Part shown: in pieces, positions 10,910 through 22,470 of the stretch
Position numbering within the stretch: position 1 is the stretch's first letter
Layout: each line of letters starts with the position of its first letter
Source: Naegleria lovaniensis
Taxonomy: Eukaryota; Heterolobosea; Eutetramitea; Acrasida; Naegleriidae
Assembly: GCF_003324165.1 (NCBI RefSeq)
Contig: NW_025407893.1
Location: 1 to 58,294, forward strand
Direction of reading: 5' to 3'
Length of the DNA stretch: 58,294 nt
Notes under the pieces: generated by a model
Told to the model about the DNA's origin: nothing
Databases searched by the model: none
What the model saw: only the letters and a program-made list of their open reading frames with translations
Position numbers and translations under genes: made by a program

Positions 10910-13900
10910 CTACTTGGATTGAGTTGGAGCAAATGTTTCATTGGCCTTCACTGAATCAACTTTTGGTGTTGGGAGTGGTAATGCAAATGGTACTTGATGC
11001 AACATGTATTGAATCATGAATTTACCTTCATCAATATCTTCATCAACGATCATGTCGCTCACAATTTGTTTCAATGCATTGAGGGTTGTTGAGTGATGAT
11101 CATCATTACAAGATAATTGAATACTTTCAAGTAAACATGAACATGCCATCACATAAACCACACTACTCTGTGATTTGAGTGATTTCAAGAAATCATCTCG
11201 TAAAAATAATTCTTGAATTTTTAAATTCCACTCTTCATTTCGAGTTTTCATGAGAATGACTTGTAACAATCTCCAATACCATAACAAGATCATTTCCTCA
11301 TCACTATCTTGTACTTTTTCAATAAAGTAATTTTCAACCAAATCACTGAAAATAGAATCATCTATTAGTGAATGATCATTACATTCATTCTGACACAAAT
11401 ATTCATATAAAATAAAAGAATACTTTTCAATCGATTCAATATTTTCTTCTTCGATGGATTCAATGAGATGAGAAATGAGAGATTTCAAATTCTTTTCATT
11501 CAATTCCTTTTCATTCTTCAATGCATGAATAATGACATTCTCTGAATGGAATGCACTTGTAATACCATCACGATATTCACCCAATGAAAAACCATAATCA
11601 TTAAAATGTTCAATGTTGAAAAGAGTGTCGTGATGGTCAGATTCTAATTCACTTCTATCTTTGAGAGTTAATAATTCTTGTACTTGAACAAGAATATCTG
11701 AAGAGAGTCTTCCTTGATGATTTTCAATCAATTCTTCTAATGGATTAGTACTACGAGTATGTACAGGAATGATTTCTTTCAATAATTCATAAAGAGAATT
11801 CGATGATAAAGATTGAATGATAAATGATAGTATGGTCTCATTCTGTGGTTTGAATTGAGTGAAGAGATTCTTGAGAGCATTTTCAACCAAGTGTTGTTTC
11901 TTCTTTGAAAGAATATTCAATAAGGATGCAAGAATATCCATAATAATTTTGGCGCGATGAGCATTGAATTTTGATGGTTTTTGAGGAAGTTTAAAGTTGT
12001 CTTCTTCATTGTCTTCTTCATTGTCCTCTTCTTCTTCATCTTCTTCATCCTCATCCTCTTCTTCATCATCATTATCTTCAAATAATTCTTCATCCAATTC
12101 AAAATTCTTCACATGATTGGCCAATAAATAGACCAAATATTGAACAAGTGTTTGTAAAATTCGTGTACTCGTCCGGTCGAGAGACTTGACCTCAACAATA
12201 GAGAGAATCACTTGACTCAATACTCTCAAAAAGAGTAAACAATTCGCTTGAATGATTGGTGAGTCTCGATGATCTTCTAATAATAGACCATGTCCAACGA
12301 GAGTGATCAACTTTTTCAAAAGAGAGTTCGATCCTGTCGTTGTTGAGAGTGATTGAGCCTTCATGACTTGAATGAACATTTCAGAAAAACTCACTAAAAA
12401 TCTCAATACATAACTTGCTGCTTCTCTCTTCTCTTCTTCATCGACAATATTGGGATTCAATGCATGTTCACTCAAAGAAGAACAAATCGAAAGAATCTTT
12501 TCTTGATTCACATGTCCAATCAATGAAGTTCTCAATGGTAGTGCAGAGTATTTAATTTCATCATCACCATGATACGATAAAATCATGATAATGCCATAGA
12601 GAGATTGAAGTGAATCTTTGATTGTAGAATGACCCACGTTGTAATACAAATCAATAACTCTTGCTAATTTCAATGTTGCAATAATAATCACCATTTCCTG
12701 ATTAGGACTAGTCAATAACTTTTCAACAAGTTGAATCACTTTCAAAAGAGAGAATTTCTGTTCTTCTTGTTTCAAATATATTAAAAAGGATGAAAGAGCA
12801 TGAATAGCAGCACATCTAGGATAATCTGAATTGTTTGAACCATTCATTGTATCTGTAGCACCAAATTGTAATACTTGGAATATTTGTTGATTCAATTCCA
12901 TATTTGTACATGGTTCTATATTTTTAGTTTTCATAAATAAATCTTCAAAGGCTTTGAATACAGATTCTCTCACTTCATAATTTGTACTTTTAGATTCTTC
13001 TATTAATACTGAAATGACATGCACAGTCAATTGAGTAATTAAATCTTGAAGAGAGTATTCAGAAGATGTAGAGGAGAAGACTTGTACTGCTCGATTCAAA
13101 GAGAGCATGGCACCTGATTTGATCGGATATGAGGCATGGAATGTATTCTTATAGACCAATGATAATAAATCATTTAAAAATGAATTTTGAATAATTTGAA
13201 TGAGAAGAGATCCATTGGAGAGTAATTGAATGACACTATAATTACCAGCATCTAGTAAGAGAGGATCATCACTCTTCAACATGAAGATAATACTGTCCTT
13301 CATCAATTGCAAGTAAGAAGAAAGAATACCTTCCTCACCATGACAATAGGGAGAGAGAATTTGTTCAGCGTTATTGCAATCCATATTAGTAGTATTCATC
13401 AAGAATATTGTAATAAATATATTGCAAAGAGTTTTACCAGCAATAGCATTGGGATTTGATGCTGATTTGTCATGCTTTGCTGTTGGAGTACTTGTCAATA
13501 CTTTAGAAAGAGATGAATTAATGGTTGAAACAAGTTGAGAAGAAAGTGTGTTCAAGAGATTCACTGATTTGGAAATACTTTCAAATGCAAGACAAATACC
13601 ATGTTGGTATTGCCATGATGGTTGTGATGAGTGAGTGAGAGAAATTAATTCTTCTAAAATACTTGAAACGGTAATTGTGCAACTAGATGCAGTAATAGAT
13701 GCAGTAGTACTACTAATGGGTTGTTGAAACAAATGACGACTTGATAGATCTTGATCATTGATTAACATTTTCATGAAATTCAAAAATAACAATCCATTGG
13801 CTCTTCTCACATCAATGTCGAGATCATGGAATCTTTCAAATATCACCTTTTTAAATTGGCTTAATAGGGAAGGAATGTTGACACACATATCATGAATGAT

Positions 13901-14757
13901 TGGCGATTCCAATGCTTTTGTTAAACTTCTGACAGCATATCTTCTAACATAGGAGGAATAACTTTCAAATTTTTGATCACTCGTGTGCTCAAATAGAATA
14001 TTAATGATAAATTCAAAATCATCACGAGAAATCATGGTGCAATTCTTTAAAATATATCCCAAAGTATTCATCAAGCCTTCAACAGCCTTGTAAGGCTCCT
14101 CCGGTTGTTTCTTTTTTGGGTGTTGTAAAATGTCCAACACAAATTCTCTTGAAAGAAATGAATCCACACCAACGACTTTGGAAAGACCACCCAATGATTG
14201 AGCAGTAGCATCTCGTACTTCTCTTTTAGAGTCTGTAATGTTGTGAAGCAAATGTTTCAAGACTTGGTGTTCCGAACCTGGCTGATGATGTTCTGGTTGC
14301 TCTGTCGTGCTTGTAGTCTTTAATAATTTGAGTAAATCATCCTTTGAAAAAGTAAAGTAAAAGTGGATGAGAGCAAATGAAATAGTTTGCTTGAAGGACC
14401 AATCATCAAAGTGAGAGAGAATATCTTCAAAAATAGAGAACAACGTTGGTGCATGCTGTTGAAGAATAGTACTTGGATAATTGTACTCTCCTGATTTAAT
14501 TTCATCAAACACCCTATCCAAAGCATCAATGAGAAGTTGTTTCTTTTCTCTATTGGGTCTGTGTTTGTGGCAAAAAGTTGCGAATTTTTATATTCATGAA
14601 GAATCGTACGAACGAATGATAAATACGAATGTTAATTAAATCATCATCAATGTTGATGATTCAACAACAGCTTGAACAACACCTACTTGTCGTGTTTCGA
14701 AATTTCAATCTTGTCTCTCAAATCGTTGAGAAGAGTTGGCCAAATGTCGGTGCTCAT
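10910..14757 (-). CDS. large HEAT/ARM-repeat protein
   Basis: Two exons: 14757-14687 and 14558-10910; the 128 nt intron (donor GTAGGT, acceptor ACACAG) completes a Lys codon. The product is 1239 residues. The first exon was found because the long frame has no ATG of its own; the ATG at 14757 follows AAAAAAAC, the start context seen elsewhere here. The protein is almost wholly paired helices: e.g. DSKREVRDATAQSLGGLSKV at ~120, YVRRYAVRSLTKALES and DLDIDVRRANGLLFL, which are typical HEAT repeats. A strongly acidic Asp/Glu stretch lies at about residues 840-870 (12000-12080), like the loop of some importin-beta-like proteins. There is no membrane segment. A scaffold or transport role is likely, but I could not match it to a named family. 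Confidence 0.75.
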
Positions 14758-14881
14758 TGTTTTTTTCGGAAGCAAAGTTGTGTGCTTTCGGAATTTGATT
14801 CAATTCTTCAAATTTTTATTGAATTCTTGAGATTGGAATTCCAATGCTTTGATTCAACAACGCTCTTCTCGATTCACACTC

Positions 14882-15926
14882 TCAATGTCTGAGATTAGCA
14901 TAGGGATCTACAGAGTGTGTGAGAACATCTTTGGAGGTAAAGTAGGAATCATTGGCATAATCAATATTGTATCCACTGTCATAAAATTGTGTTTGCCAAC
15001 TGTTATTTTGTGAAAGAGTCAAGGTTAGAAGAGAAATGGTTCGAAATGCAATAATACATAGAAATTACAAACCTTTGATCGTTGACTTCATCTCCATAAC
15101 CGTCTCTACCGTTTCTGTCAACCTTTCTCTTTCCATTCGATAATTCTTCAATTAATTGATCAAAATATTTCAAATCTTGACTTCTTCGCAAGGTTGGTAA
15201 CCAAAATTTGATACATGAATCACGTGCATTGATCAAATTATTGTATTTAAACATTTCAACAACCATATGATTTAAAAAGTGAGGTTTGTAATGTTCAAAT
15301 CCAGTCACTCCTAAGCATTTCAAAATTCTTGTAATTCTCAAATAATTGTGGAATGAATTGTTCAAGTGACTATATCTTCTCTTACAGGTCACTGGATTTC
15401 TACTAATCTTTCCACTGACTTCATCTTCCAACACCAAACCATAAAAATCAAGCATCAATCGATAGGATTTGATAATTCGAGCCTTGATGGTTGGATCACC
15501 ACGCATGAGAGTAGCCTCGTTTTTAGTGAGAGGTTGAGAAGAGCCATTCAAGCCTTGTAATCGAATTGGAAATAGATATTGAATATAGCCATGATGCTCT
15601 TCCAATAAATCAAAATCTCCAAACCAATTGGTATGAATGTTATCAATAAAATCTCCTTGTGGGCGAGAACGAAGTGCATTGGTATAAAATTTAAAATTAT
15701 CGAGACTGGTCGTGTCATTATCATCCAAAGAGGATGAGCCTCCAAATAAGAAACTTCTCATTCTGAATTGTTGGGAGGATATCGGAGTTGGTAAATGATG
15801 GTTATAGTTTTTCAATATTTCTTTTCCCTCTCTCGTGATGGAGAAGAGTGGTGTTGTTCTTGATTTGAGTAGAAAGGCCGTGATGAGGATGGCAAGAACA
15901 AGGATGACAGAACGCGTCGGTGTCGT
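14882..15926 (-). CDS. OGFr-domain protein with N-terminal hydrophobic anchor; apparent ACG start
   Basis: Exons 15926-15073 and 14999-14882 joined across a 73 nt intron (donor GTTTGT, acceptor AACAG), phase 2, 323 residues. The core (~110-190) carries NWFGDFDLLEEHHGYIQYLF followed by an Arg/Pro-rich linker and IKSYRLMLDFYGL, the conserved block of opioid growth factor receptor-related proteins, whose molecular role is not established. No ATG exists between the upstream in-frame stop and the middle of the ORF. Directly after an A8 run, where neighbouring genes have ATG, there is ACG at 15926-15924. Starting there gives TPTRSVILVLAILITAFLLK, a plausible signal anchor. The first in-frame ATG is at 15761 and would remove the anchor. 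The 3' exon encodes WQTQFYDSG... to a TGA. Confidence 0.7.
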
Positions 15927-16003
15927 TTTTTTTAGAATTTTTTTGTAACCAGGTTCCAGAGTTTCAATGCACTCCCTTTGCTACAAACGTCCTATTTATT
16001 TCA

Positions 16004-19000
16004 TTACGCCAACAAGGACATTTGTTCTTCTTTGGTAGAAGAGCCATGTGTTTCTGAGCGATAGATCAACGCTTTCTTATGGACACCATAAATTGGTTTT
16101 GGCTCCTCAATTGCTTTCATTTCCATCAATCGTTCTCTCACTTTTGGAATTCCAAGATTTTCTCTCAATTGTTTATAAGCTTTCCATTTTCTTTTTTCTC
16201 TTCTCATTAATGAAACTAGAATACGAGAGAGCCAATGATTTCCCAATGCCATCATCGATGATTGAGATCCACAAAACACAACAACATGTATCAATCTCAA
16301 CAAATTATAAAAAGTAAGAGATTTCAATAACTTTTTAAATGGATATTTCCAAATGAGTATCATTTCCCATAGATAGGTAATGAATAAATGTGCCAATCCA
16401 TAACCCAATATTCTCAATTTAAAATCTATTGGAAATCCAATAAATTGAAATTCCTTCTTTAAAAAAGAGCATGGTTCAAATAAAATATAACTTGTAAATA
16501 AATACAACACAACGAGAAGGAACACATAAATAAAATTATCAGTGAAAAGATTTCTCTTAAATGGTTTGCTAATACTTTGTGTAATTGCAGCATTAATAAC
16601 AGAAAAACAACATGCCAAATAAGTTATTGTTGTTTCATAACTCACAATATTATCTTTTGGATCTTTTCGTATTGGATCTGGTCGATACCATTTTGAGTTA
16701 AACAAAATTTCAAAGAATACTCCTAACATGAATGAAAAACCCCAAAATATTTGACCCAATAAACTCACGAGAATGAATCGAGAAAAGAGAGATTCAGGTG
16801 GTTTTTCTTTTTTCAATCTTGTTGAAGCTCTTGTATTGGGTTGTAATAAAACAATGGGTAGAATTATAAATAGATCAATATAGAGATATTGAAAATCACC
16901 AATAGTGGCATTTTGACGGTAAATGAGTACAGCAGCAAAGACTAGAGTGGTGCGTCATATATAAGATGACGAGTTGATTCATGTATGTGTGGAAAATAGC
17001 AAGTTGAAAAAGTCGTGAAAGTCATTGTAGACGTAATCAAAGTAACCAATCGTAGTGGTCATGATAGTAGTCCAAGTCGTAGTGGTCATGGTAGAGTAGT
17101 AGTATATAATAATCAATCAAATATATATATACATCAAAAAAGTAGTACAGCAACAACAACAACAACAATATTCAAAATATTCTAATGCAAGATACAACTT
17201 ACATTCAAATAAAGAATAGAGTGCCATAAATTTAAAGACTTGAAAACTTGTAGAAAGTGATGCTCTTCCTTCTTTCATCACTTCAACCACAGATCGAATC
17301 GAGTTTTGAATACTTGTAAAGGGAGCTGCAATGGATGCTTCAGCTTCTGATAAACTCACACCCACATGAGCAGATTTGAGTGCTTCCACTGTGTGTGTGT
17401 GTTTGAAGCAATGGTTGTATTTGAATGTGTGTATGAGTGTATTTGTTTGAATGGTTGTGTTTGTTTGAAGCAAGGGTGGTATTTGAACGAGTGTGTGATG
17501 AAAACAATTTCAATCATGTATATGGGTGTGATGAAAACAATTAATTTCAGTCATGTTTGATTGATGGTCAGGTCGTTCATAGGTCCATAGGAATATCGTC
17601 AAGTTAAAGAATAAACATATTCTTCCATTAATGCCATGACTCAATGACTTACCATCATTAGATCCATCTCCACACATGATACACATGTAATCCATTTTTG
17701 TCATTTCTTCAATCACTTTCATTTTACCAGAAGGTGAAACTCTTGCATAGATTTGACACGATGCTAATATTCTATGAAGTAGAGATGGATTCTCTGTATC
17801 TACATAGATATGATTGTTGATTGGATGTATGTTGGTACTATTCAGAGCTCTTGGATGATAGGAGGAATGATCAATACTCGTACGAACTTGTTCAATATAT
17901 TCCTTATGTGCCAATACAATACGATCAAAGACTTCACCAATAACAGCTAATTCATAATTTTCATCTTTAAAACTCATGGTCATTATTTCACGACTGGTTA
18001 ATACTGGTGCATTGTGATCATCGACATTTCTCCAAACAATTCGATCATAGAGTGGAAGATAATGTTTCAATGGATTTCCTAAAATAGTTGTGAGAGGAGG
18101 GTGTGGTGAGGGATGGTCATCATTGATGGATTGAAGAGTATGACTTGTTGTAAGATGACCAACAGTGTTATATATACTATGATGATTACTATGATGATTA
18201 CTACTACGATTACTGGTATGATTACTATTATGATTACTATTATGACTACTATTATGGTTACTGGTATGACTACTATTATGGTTACTGGTATGGTTACTAT
18301 TATGGTTACTGGTATGACCACTGGTATGACCATTGTCATTACTACCACTCATTGTTTCTTCTTCTTTAAATTCAGATAAATAAATTGTCTTTCCTTTTTG
18401 TAAAATTCCACATTTACGTGCCACACATATCGTTGTAAATGGATTATCTCCTGTAATCACTACTGATCTCACATTACATTCATTAAGAGTTCGTATGACT
18501 GATGGTGTTTCTGGTTTTAATTTGTTTTCCATACAAATTAATCCAAGAAAACAAAGATTAGATTCTACTTCTTCTCTTAATAACTTATCAGCATATTGAG
18601 AAATTAAGAGATCAATTTCATTTCTTTGTTTTTGATAAAGATCATGATGACTTGAAGAATCTTGTCTTGTGTCATCATTGTTAGACCTTGTAGAATCCAA
18701 ACTACTATCATTTAAAATGAATAACAAATCTCGAATACAGACTTTTCGAGTGGCACATCCCAATACTCGATAACCCTTATGTGAATATTTATACAAGACT
18801 TGTGAAAAGTCATTAGGAATGGTATCAGAATGAGAGAGTGTTTTTAACATTTCTGCTGAACCTTTCACAAAGAAATGTAAATCTCCAGTTTGTTTGTTTT
18901 GTGCAATGACAGACATTCGTTGAAGACTTGATTTGAAATCAAATACTTTGAGAATTGAATATTGAATAGAATCATTTTGAGATGAAATGATGGTGTGGTG

Positions 19001-22000
19001 AGAATTCTGGTTCAATGAACTCGGACTTGTTGAATGTAATGTATCAGTAGTAGTGGTAGTCGCAGTATTAATAGTAGTGGTAGTACTGGTAGTAGTACTG
19101 GTAGTATTAATAGTAGTAGCATTATGACCTCCTCCTCCTCCTCCAATAGGTTCTAATAATTTCCATCGAGTGGCTTCAAATAATTTCACATCTAATGGAT
19201 CACCTACTAACTTGCCAAATACATTGGATAAATTATGACATGTGGCCATACATTGTACGAGTAATGACGAAGAAGAAAGATTGGTTAATAAATCCTTATC
19301 TTTGATAAGAGATGAAAATTGTGAAGTGTGGTTATAACTCATATTGTGAGTAGAATGATTCATTTTGGGAGTAGAATGATCATTAATGATTGGATTAATA
19401 TGATCATCATTACTGATTGGAGTAGTGGTACTAGTTGGACTAGTTGGAGTAGTACTACTAATACATCCATTCATCATCATATTTTGATGTTTCGTCATTT
19501 TCACTTCTACCACTCCATGTAAATCTAATCCATCTCTTGTCAATGTATTGGTCTTATCAAAACATGCTAAATTCACTCGACCACTCACATTAATTCTTGG
19601 AGGACTAATGCAAAAGATTCCCTATATACATCATGAACATAATATTTCAATCATGAACATAATATTTCAATATGTAGTGATGTATGTATGGGGTATGGTT
19701 GTAGTAGTAGTGATGTAGTAGTAGTGATGTAATAATAATGTATGGATGGTCAAGCAATGTACATTTAAATTCATTCATTCCACATTCCATAATGGTTATC
19801 ATACTAGTAGTTGTTTAAAAAAACATACCTTTTTCTTTAATCTTGAAATGGCCAATGATACAGTTGTGGTCATGGCAATGGGTAATGCAGGTGGTACAAT
19901 GGTAGTAATGAGATCAAAACATCCTGTAATCATTTCTCGAATAGGTGCATTCTTAATAGCCTATTGTTGGGCAATGATCAATTTATACGTGTGGGTCGTC
20001 GTAGCATTCAAGTATAAACATGTCATTATTATTAAACGAACAAATCACGATCATCACCATCGTAATCGTAATCGTACACACACATTCACACACACACATT
20101 CACAACAACACGACACCTACCTGATTATATAAACTATAACTAATTCCAGCCAATCCAAATAAAAACATGAATAACAAAAATTTCATAGAATCACTGTAAA
20201 ATGAAAATTGATTTGGTTTTGGATGCAAAATAGATAAAACTAATTTTCCTTTTGCAGTTTGAAATCCAGTTTGAGTAACCATTGCAATAACTATTTCCTT
20301 ATTATGACTTGTTTCTCCACTGTGGTGAGTAATTTCATCAACAACATTCAATGTACTTGGTTTTGTCATGATGACTTGAGTACCTGAAAAGAGAGTATGA
20401 CTCTTATCACGCTTTGAATTGTAAACTTCTTTTTGTGAATTTGATTTTGGAATTGATACTTTCTGTGTGAATTTATATCACCACCCATTCATTCATTCAG
20501 TGATAGATGATTATCACCACCCATTCATCCATTCATCCATTCAGTGATAGATCATCATTCAGAATTTGTGTGAATAATAAACAGTTCCATGCATGTACAC
20601 ATACCTTTGTAGGTGTAGATTCACCAGTGAGCATACTTTCATTCATAATGACACTTCCATGAACAAGTACACAATCACATGGTAAAATCATTTCATTTTC
20701 AATTTCAATGAAATCACCTGGTAATAAGAGTGTCGAATCTATACGATGTTTCACTAGTACTTTTTTTTTAGAATGATATCGAGTCCAAAAAGTATTAAAA
20801 TGATTATTATGACTATTATTCGGATTATGAATGACATTCTTGTTGAAAGTCTGTTGATCATTTTGACTACTTCTTTGACTATTATTACTTTGACTACTAC
20901 TATTACTTTGACTATTATTACTATGATTATTACTTTGACTACTACTATTACTATGATTATTACTTTGACTGCTACTATTACTTTGAGTCATTCTCATATT
21001 GACACTACATGTATTTAATCGATTCACTCCACAATGAAAACTTGTCATTTCTTTTAATTTAATCATATTACTTCTAGTTTCCCACATACTCAATAGAGAA
21101 CTTATTGAAGAAATGACTGCAATAGCAACTGCATAAATGTAATAATTTTCACTCAACCATACACAAACACTTGCTACTTGAAATAAATAGAATGGATGTA
21201 AGACTTCATCTAAAAGTAGAGAAATGACATTTCTAACTTTGGTTTCAATAGTATTCACTCCAAATAGAGATTTCTTTAAATGTCTGTTTTGGGAATGATC
21301 TTGTTTGCATTCAGTAGTGAGAGAAGAATCATTCCTTGCATGCCATTCGGTTGTAGAGTTTGTTAAATGATCATGTAAATCTGCAAATGGTAAGAGAGTA
21401 TTGTGATGAACTCTTTGAAATTGATCGGTTTCATCATTGTAAATATAATTTAAATTTCTATATTTGAATAAACGAATGGATACTTGAATGGTACTTTGAT
21501 TTGAAGATGTAGTATGGGTACTTGGATTTGAATCTATAGCATGGGTATTTGGATTTGAATCTATAGTATGGGTACTTTCATTTGATGTATGATGTAATTG
21601 TTGTTTCAATGAATCATGTAATGTTTGAATATCCACTCTCACATTCACTTGTTCAATTTTGCAAATCGTAATTTGATGTGTCTCTTTTGCCTTGATAAGA
21701 ACAGCATCTGCTTGACGAAATGAAGTATTTTGAAATAATGGTGTTTCAAAATGATCACTATTCGTAGGATTGTTAGTGGGATTATTATTAGTAGTATTAG
21801 AATTATTATCATCATTACTATTTGTAGGAGTATCATCATTAACAATATCAGTATTAGTAGTAGTAGTAGTATTATTAGAATGATTCATCTTTTTATAAAT
21901 TCGATTGTGTTGAATTCGATCCTTGAACCAATCGAACCAAAAACAAAGTAATAATAATGAACCTAAACTCAACACAACACCCAACCAAAAGAGAATGAAC

Positions 22001-22200
22001 CAAAGCCATGAAAATTTCAATCCAATACAACTCTCCATTTCATGAACTTGTTCATCTCCTTTCGATACATCGGGTAGAGAATGAAATTCATGGAGAGGAA
22101 TGGAATATTTGGACAAAATGAATTGTCGTACGAGTCGAGTTGTTGTTGTTTGTGATGATGCTTCAGTAGTGAGTTTTTCATTTTTCTTTCGTTTCATCAT
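16004..22200 (-). CDS. P5B-type ATPase (ATP13A2/3-like polyamine transporter)
   Basis: Six exons: 22200-20605, 20462-20121, 19960-19829, 19621-17653, 17388-17203, 16941-16004; 1720 residues; every join keeps frame. Motifs in order: N-terminal membrane hairpin [29 protein letters not shown] (~525), the P5-specific PPALP in membrane helix 4 (~667), phosphorylation loop [15 protein letters not shown] (~710), [39 protein letters not shown] (~1340). The C-terminal membrane half starts [16 protein letters not shown]...[12 protein letters not shown]5B pumps move polyamines out of late endosomes/lysosomes. Human members are ~1200 residues; the excess here is Asn/His/Ser/Thr-rich insertions in the first loop and nucleotide domain. 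Odd: the invariant Gly of DKTGT is Asn. The ATG at 22200 (or 22197) was chosen because upstream frame is hydrophobic noise without homology. Confidence 0.9.
18145..18345. repeat. coding microsatellite in the ATPase nucleotide-binding domain
   Basis: Imperfect 6-12 nt units (ACTATTATG / ACTGGTATG on the plus strand) encode a His-Ser-Asn-Thr run on the minus strand without breaking the frame. It looks like replication-slippage expansion within a surface loop of the N-domain. Confidence 0.7.
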
Positions 22201-22470
22201 TCTATGATGTGTGAGTGTGCGTGAGTGATGAGATGGGATAAAGATACACAAACTTCTTTTGTGATTGAATATTGGGAAAATTAAAATAATAGGATGAAAG
22301 AAGATTGAATGTTTTTTTTGAACGATGAAGATTTTACTTGAACGAAACAGCAAGCTCAGGTGTATGTACTGTAAGTTTTCAAGAAACGAAAAAAAAAATC
22401 GAATCGCGGACATTAAACATTGCCCCAATCAGCTTCAACATTTAAGAATATACTCTTCACCGGACTTGAA
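22201..22470. promoter_or_regulatory. divergent promoter region, P5B ATPase / TGS1-like
   Basis: 270 bp between the two inferred ATGs. It contains T8 and A9 runs (around 22312 and 22389) and a GTGAGTGTGCGTGAGTGATG stretch at about 22209. Both flanking frames extend some way into it through non-ATG codons; these extensions carry no recognisable sequence and are taken as non-coding. Confidence 0.45.

Noticed and set aside
14629-14892. Plus-strand ORF of 87 residues
   Set aside because: It lies opposite the first exon and intron of the HEAT gene and has no family resemblance; it starts from a chance ATG.
18113-18379. Met/Thr/Ile repeat protein on the plus strand
   Set aside because: Antisense shadow of the His/Asn/Ser repeat in the ATPase nucleotide domain.
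19746-20132. Plus-strand protein of 128 residues
   Set aside because: It is the antisense of ATPase exon 3 (PPALP region) plus flanking introns; the minus strand carries the family motifs.
22420-22470. N-terminal extension of the TGS1-like protein
   Set aside because: The frame is open but begins after a TAA with no ATG, so the first ATG at 22471 was used.
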